NCBI GenBank assembly: GCA_900553925.1 | Contig: USFH01000009.1 | Coordinates: 1-25,375 of the forward strand | Reading direction: 5' to 3' | DNA from: an uncultured Clostridium sp. | Lineage (GTDB): Bacteria; Bacillota; Clostridia; Lachnospirales; Lachnospiraceae | DNA: 25,375 nt | Part shown: positions 21,830-25,375 of the stretch, piece after piece | Numbering within the stretch: the stretch's first letter is position 1 | Layout of the letters: each line of letters begins with the position of its first letter | The notes under the pieces: generated by a model | Database searches by the model: none | What the model was told of the DNA's origin: nothing | Seen by the model: the letters and a program-made list of their open reading frames with translations, nothing else | Made by a program: the position numbers and the translations under genes

Positions 21830-24161
21830 TCATTTCCTCCAGCCGAAGTGCGAGCGACGTATAGCGCTTGTGCTCCTCGGAATTGTCAATCATCTGATTC
21901 ACCAACGTTACATCTCCGACCAGAATCACAAGCTGTCTGGCACGCGTGATCGCCGTATAGATCAGATTCCGGTTCATCAGTCGCTTATTCCCGCCAAGCA
22001 GCGGAATGATCACCGCCGGATACTCGCTACCCTGGGATTTGTGGATTGTAATTGCAAATGCATGCTCGATCTGGTCGAGCGACTTGAAATCATAAACGCT
22101 GGTGCGTCCGTCATCAAACAGGATTGTAAGCTCCTCATCATAATCGCTGATGTCCGTTATCACACCCATATCTCCGTTGAATACGCCGACTCCTTCATCC
22201 ACGACATAACCGAATCCGTTTCCGTTCTTCGACTCGCCGTAGACCTTCCATTCCTGCTGGTAATTGTTCTTGATCTGCATGACCTTGTCGCCCTTGCGGA
22301 ACACGATATTTTCTCCGCGGGCATGCTCCGGCTTGTTCGGTGCCGGTGGATTCAGTGCTCTCTGCAGCCTCTGGTTCATATTCTCCACGCCGACCTCGTA
22401 TTTGCGCATCGGACACAGGATCTGGATCTCCTGTGGGGCCAGACCATAATAGCCCGGCAGATTCTTCATCGTCAGCTCCTGCACCTCGCCAATCACCTGT
22501 TCCGCGGTTCTCTGCGGAATAAAGAAGAAGTCCTTGCTCTTATTCGTGAGAACTAGATGCTCTCCACGCTGGATCTTGTGTGCGTTAAATACAATATCAC
22601 TTCCATCCTCCTGACGGAAGATTCTGTTAAGTGTCGTCACAGGGAAGCATCCGGAATTAATAATATCCTTCAACACATTGCCGGCGCCGACCGAAGGAAG
22701 CTGATTCACATCTCCGACAAGAATCAGTCTTGTCCCATGTGGAATCGCCTGCACAAGCGAATAAAAGATATACGCATCTACCATAGACATCTCATCCACA
22801 ATAATTGCATCGCACTCCAGCGGATTCTCCGAATTCCGCCCAAACCGCATGCCGGAACTCTCCGTATCCTTCGTATCCTCTAATGCACCATTTATCTCCA
22901 GCAGCCGGTGGATCGTCTGTGCCGGCCATCCGGTCGATTCGGTCATCCGTTTTGCCGCACGTCCGGTCGGTGCTGCAAGCTTGATCTCCATACCTTTTTG
23001 GGAGAAATATTTTATGATTACATTTATGATCGTCGTCTTACCGGTTCCGGGTCCGCCTGTAATAACCGCTGTGCCGGCGCCAATCGCCGATTTCACAGCG
23101 TCGCGCTGCAGATCATCCAGGGATATCTCCAGTTCCTTCTCGATCCGGGCAATCTCGCGTCCGAGTGCTTCCTCGTCCATGTCGTAACGAAGCCGGAGAT
23201 CTGTAAGCAGACGGGCGGTGTTGAGTTCAACAAAATAATTCGAAGCCAAATATACTGCCGGTTCTTCATCGATATCCTTCATCTTGATCTTGCCTGCGAT
23301 AAGCAGTTCCATCAACTGATGTTCGATCAGCTCTACCGTCTGCTCGTAAACCGAATCCGCGCTTGAAGCACTCTCGTATTCCGCATAGCCGAGTGTCATC
23401 TGTTCAAACATATCCGGTTTCGACGCTGATGTGTTGCGAACAAGCTGCACGCAGCGGTTCACAAGCATCTGTTTCGGCAGGTACATGTGCCCCTCCGCGG
23501 TCGCCTCATTCAGCCCGAACAATATAGCTGAACGGAGCCGGAATTCTGAATTCTGCGGAATTCCCATCCGCATGGCAATTCCATCCGCTATCCGGAAGCC
23601 AACCCCTGTGATATCTTCTGCAAGCTTGTACGGATTGTCTCGCACAATGTCATATACTTTCGCGCCATAATGGTTGAATATCTTGATTGCAAGCTTCACC
23701 GAGATTCCATACTGCGCCAAAAAGATTGCAACATCCTGGAATTCTTTCTTCTCCATATACGACACGGCAATTGCCTGTGCTTTCCGCTCAGATATACCAT
23801 TTACCTCTGCCAGCCGTTCCGGTTCCTGTTCTAATATACGCAGGGTGTCTTCTTTGAATTTCTTCACAACCCGCTTCGCAAGCACTGCTCCAATGCCCTT
23901 GATCACGCCGGAGCCAAGATACCGCTCGATACCGCCAATATCCTTCGGCATCTGAATCTCGCACGATGTAAACTGAAACTGGATATCATACTGCGGATGG
24001 TTGACATATTCGCCCTCTGCAATGACATAGAGACCTTCACTGGCCCCCGGCAGGGTACCAACAAAGATCTCTTCGCCATCTTCGCCTTCGACAATCATCA
24101 CACAATATCCAGTCTCGTCACTTTTATATTTGATTTTCTCTATGTAGCCTTCTCTGGTCAT
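21804..24161 (-). CDS. recD2: ATP-dependent 5'-3' DNA helicase RecD2
   Basis: The 785-residue protein is of the RecBC-independent RecD2 type. An N-terminal OB-like domain (1-70) precedes helix-hairpin-helix repeats (GVIKGIGAVLAKRVVKKF at about 85-102, EVNGISERKAQAI at about 119-131, DITGVGFRIADGIA at about 183-196). The SF1B motor has GGPGTGKTT at 369-377 (Walker A), IIVDEMSM at 453-460 (Walker B), GDVNQLPS (483-490), and LNRIFRQ (511-517). The C-terminal 2B/SH3 region ends with FAITIHKSQGSEYP and YTAITRAR. RecD2 works in mismatch repair and fork maintenance in Firmicutes. Sitting in a flagellar operon before comF, it occupies the place of the ComFA helicase. Confidence 0.96.
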   Translation of the reverse strand: MTREGYIEKIKYKSDETGYCVMIVEGEDGEEIFVGTLPGASEGLYVIAEGEYVNHPQYDIQFQFTSCEIQMPKDIGGIERYLGSGVIKGIGAVLAKRVVKKFKEDTLRILEQEPERLAEVNGISERKAQAIAVSYMEKKEFQDVAIFLAQYGISVKLAIKIFNHYGAKVYDIVRDNPYKLAEDITGVGFRIADGIAMRMGIPQNSEFRLRSAILFGLNEATAEGHMYLPKQMLVNRCVQLVRNTSASKPDMFEQMTLGYAEYESASSADSVYEQTVELIEHQLMELLIAGKIKMKDIDEEPAVYLASNYFVELNTARLLTDLRLRYDMDEEALGREIARIEKELEISLDDLQRDAVKSAIGAGTAVITGGPGTGKTTIINVIIKYFSQKGMEIKLAAPTGRAAKRMTESTGWPAQTIHRLLEINGALEDTKDTESSGMRFGRNSENPLECDAIIVDEMSMVDAYIFYSLVQAIPHGTRLILVGDVNQLPSVGAGNVLKDIINSGCFPVTTLNRIFRQEDGSDIVFNAHKIQRGEHLVLTNKSKDFFFIPQRTAEQVIGEVQELTMKNLPGYYGLAPQEIQILCPMRKYEVGVENMNQRLQRALNPPAPNKPEHARGENIVFRKGDKVMQIKNNYQQEWKVYGESKNGNGFGYVVDEGVGVFNGDMGVITDISDYDEELTILFDDGRTSVYDFKSLDQIEHAFAITIHKSQGSEYPAVIIPLLGGNKRLMNRNLIYTAITRARQLVILVGDVTLVNQMIDNSEEHKRYTSLALRLEEMNEVQEDAD

Positions 24162-24197
24162 GTCCTGATCTCTTTTGTCTTTATATCGGTTCTACCA

Positions 24198-24209
24198 GTT
24201 TCGCGAAAC
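24198..24209. other. 12-bp perfect palindrome before recD2
   Basis: GTTTCGCGAAAC lies in the 58-nt gap between flgJ and recD2. It may be an operator half-pair or chance. It is not a Firmicutes LexA box (CGAAC-N4-GTTCG). No T-run follows. Confidence 0.25.
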
Positions 24210-24219
24210 GATACCATCT

Positions 24220-24651
24220 TCATACTTGTCCGGCTGATTCCGAATTTGCAGCTGCCGTTGTTTTCATATCTGTCTGTGCCTGCTTCATCTCCCGCAGCTG
24301 CGCAGGTGTGATCGCCTCGCTCTGTTTCTTCATGGATTCATACAGCTGCTGTGCCAGCCCCAGGTTTCCCTGGTCACTGATGGACTTCGCATACTGCTGC
24401 GCCTGCAGATCGCGTGCATAGCCGGCATAGCCATTCTCATCATCGGAATCTTCTGATTTGATGATCTTCTGTGCCTGCTTCAGAAACTGTTCCACCATAT
24501 ATGCTTCGAATTCCTTGCATGCGGAAAGCATCTCCTCATCGGTTGCTTCCGCCGAAGAACTGTTCTTGATCTGGTTCGTTAGGTTGTTCGTCTGCGACTG
24601 GGAGATATAGGATGAATAATCTTTACTTGTTAGGTTTGTAATGTTATCCAT
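24220..24651 (-). CDS. flgJ: FlgJ-type rod-binding protein without muramidase domain
   Basis: The 143-residue protein matches the N-terminal rod-binding domain of FlgJ: ACKEFEAYMVEQFLKQAQKI (44-63) followed by a DLQAQQYAKSISDQGNLGLAQ region (80-100). The C-terminal peptidoglycan hydrolase domain of proteobacterial FlgJ is absent, which is usual in Clostridia. It should help cap or assemble the rod outside the membrane. It lies 79 nt after flgG, with AAAGGT upstream of the ATG. The ends are Ser/Asn/Thr-rich and probably disordered. Confidence 0.85.
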   Translation of the reverse strand: MDNITNLTSKDYSSYISQSQTNNLTNQIKNSSSAEATDEEMLSACKEFEAYMVEQFLKQAQKIIKSEDSDDENGYAGYARDLQAQQYAKSISDQGNLGLAQQLYESMKKQSEAITPAQLREMKQAQTDMKTTAAANSESAGQV

Positions 24652-24730
24652 GGTGCTGTATTACCTTTCTTTTTCGCACTTTTTACGATAATAAATTGCG
24701 ATTTCTTCGTTCTTCTAACTCTCGGATTTA

Positions 24731-25375
24731 TTATCTAAGGTTGTTCGCTTGCTGCATCATCTCGTCAGATGTCTGGATCGCCTTTGAGTTCATCTCATAG
24801 GCGCGCTGTGCCACGATCAGATTGACCATCTCCTCTGCGACATCCACATTCGACGCCTCTGTATAATACTGGTGTACCCTTGTCTGCTGTACGGCTGCAT
24901 TCCCATTCTCCGCAACTGCTGCACCACTCGCTACGGTTACCGAGAAATTATTGCTGCCTTCTTTCGCAAGCCCTGCCGGATTGTTAAACTGATAGATACC
25001 AAACCGGACCGGACGTCCATTTGCATCTGTTAATATCGCCGGATTGCCGGTTGCATCCGGAAATGCAATCGTTCCGTCTTCATTTACGACCAGATCGGTC
25101 GCAACCTGCGTATTTGGCAGGATAATCTGGTTCCCATATGCGTCAAGCACTGCATTTCCATCGGTTGTGCAAAGCATATTACCCTGCGCAACCGGCGATA
25201 CAATGAATCCGCCATCTCTCGTATACTGCAGCTCACCTCCGGCGGTCCGGATCTGAAAGAATCCGTCCCCTTCAAGCGCCATGCAGAACGGATTCTCCGT
25301 TGCCTGCAGATTGCCATTCGTAAATGTACTCGTGATTGCTGCCACACGGCTTCCAAGTCCCACCTCGGCAGCCAC
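24731..25375 (-). CDS. flgG: Flagellar distal-rod protein FlgG (N-terminus beyond window)
   Basis: The visible 214 residues lack the N-terminal helix, which lies to the right of the window; the in-frame GTG at the edge is an internal valine. The sequence has the FlgG/FlgE middle region (GDGFFQI, YTRDGGFIVS) and ends with the conserved C-terminal helix NVDVAEEMVNLIVAQRAYEM, which continues NSKAIQTSDEMMQQANNLR. FlgG forms the distal rod between basal body and hook. A FlgF/FlhP-type identity cannot be excluded without the N-terminus. It is followed by flgJ. Confidence 0.9.
   Translation of the reverse strand: MAAEVGLGSRVAAITSTFTNGNLQATENPFCMALEGDGFFQIRTAGGELQYTRDGGFIVSPVAQGNMLCTTDGNAVLDAYGNQIILPNTQVATDLVVNEDGTIAFPDATGNPAILTDANGRPVRFGIYQFNNPAGLAKEGSNNFSVTVASGAAVAENGNAAVQQTRVHQYYTEASNVDVAEEMVNLIVAQRAYEMNSKAIQTSDEMMQQANNLR

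Noticed and set aside
21669..22556. Plus-strand open frame of about 295 codons across comF and recD2
   Set aside because: It is antisense to motif-rich sequence of both genes; no supporting signals.
24176..24197. Sigma-28-like -10 box (CCGATAT) before recD2
   Set aside because: There is no TAAA/TAAG block at 14-17 nt upstream, so it is not called as a promoter.

Overview
The window looks like a motile, Gram-positive Clostridia genome, most likely a gut-type Lachnospiraceae (Roseburia/Agathobacter/Butyrivibrio relatives). The evidence is a short flagellin starting MVVQHNL, a FliW/CsrA pair, a comFC-yvyF-flgM-flgN-flgK-flgL-fliW-csrA gene order close to that of Bacillus subtilis, and strong AGGAGG ribosome binding sites. 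Every supportable gene is on the minus strand, so transcription runs from high to low coordinates. I saw no tRNA, rRNA, CRISPR array or insertion sequence.

Region 1 (25375 to about 20605) is the tail of an early flagellar operon: the C-terminal part of FlgG, a FlgJ-type rod protein, the helicase RecD2, ComF and the zinc-finger/HTH protein YvyF. It closes with a strong intrinsic terminator. Region 2 (20571 to 10042) is a late, sigma-28-type operon: flgM, flgN, two different tandem flgK genes, flgL (split by an apparent one-base deletion), fliW, csrA, flaG, fliD, fliS and a FliT-like chaperone. Region 3 (10014 to 5164) has its own sigma-28 promoter and a structured leader with a candidate CsrA hairpin. 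It encodes a minimal 270-residue flagellin and a terminator, then a LicD/glycerophosphotransferase-like fusion, a ribulose-phosphate-3-epimerase homologue and an IspD/TarI-like cytidylyltransferase, and ends at a second hairpin terminator. The last three genes suggest a CDP-activated pentose or pentitol phosphate that is transferred to a surface acceptor, possibly flagellin.

Region 4 (about 5160 to 1, running off the left edge) is much more AT-rich (17 of 60 G+C at 4021-4080, against 31 of 60 at 12001-12060). It is a compact operon: a 24-codon leader ORF, a predicted seven-bladed beta-propeller, a kinase-like/methyltransferase fusion, a radical SAM protein and an alpha/alpha-toroid protein. 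The last three all begin with a related PglD-N-like Rossmann module. The operon looks acquired, yet a good sigma-28-type promoter sits at its junction with the flagellar block, so it is probably expressed with the flagellum. It is the best candidate for an undescribed surface- or flagellin-modification system.

Together the window describes hook-filament junction, cap and filament assembly, the FlgM-sigma28 and FliW-CsrA-flagellin control circuits, and two downstream modification modules, one native in composition and one foreign.
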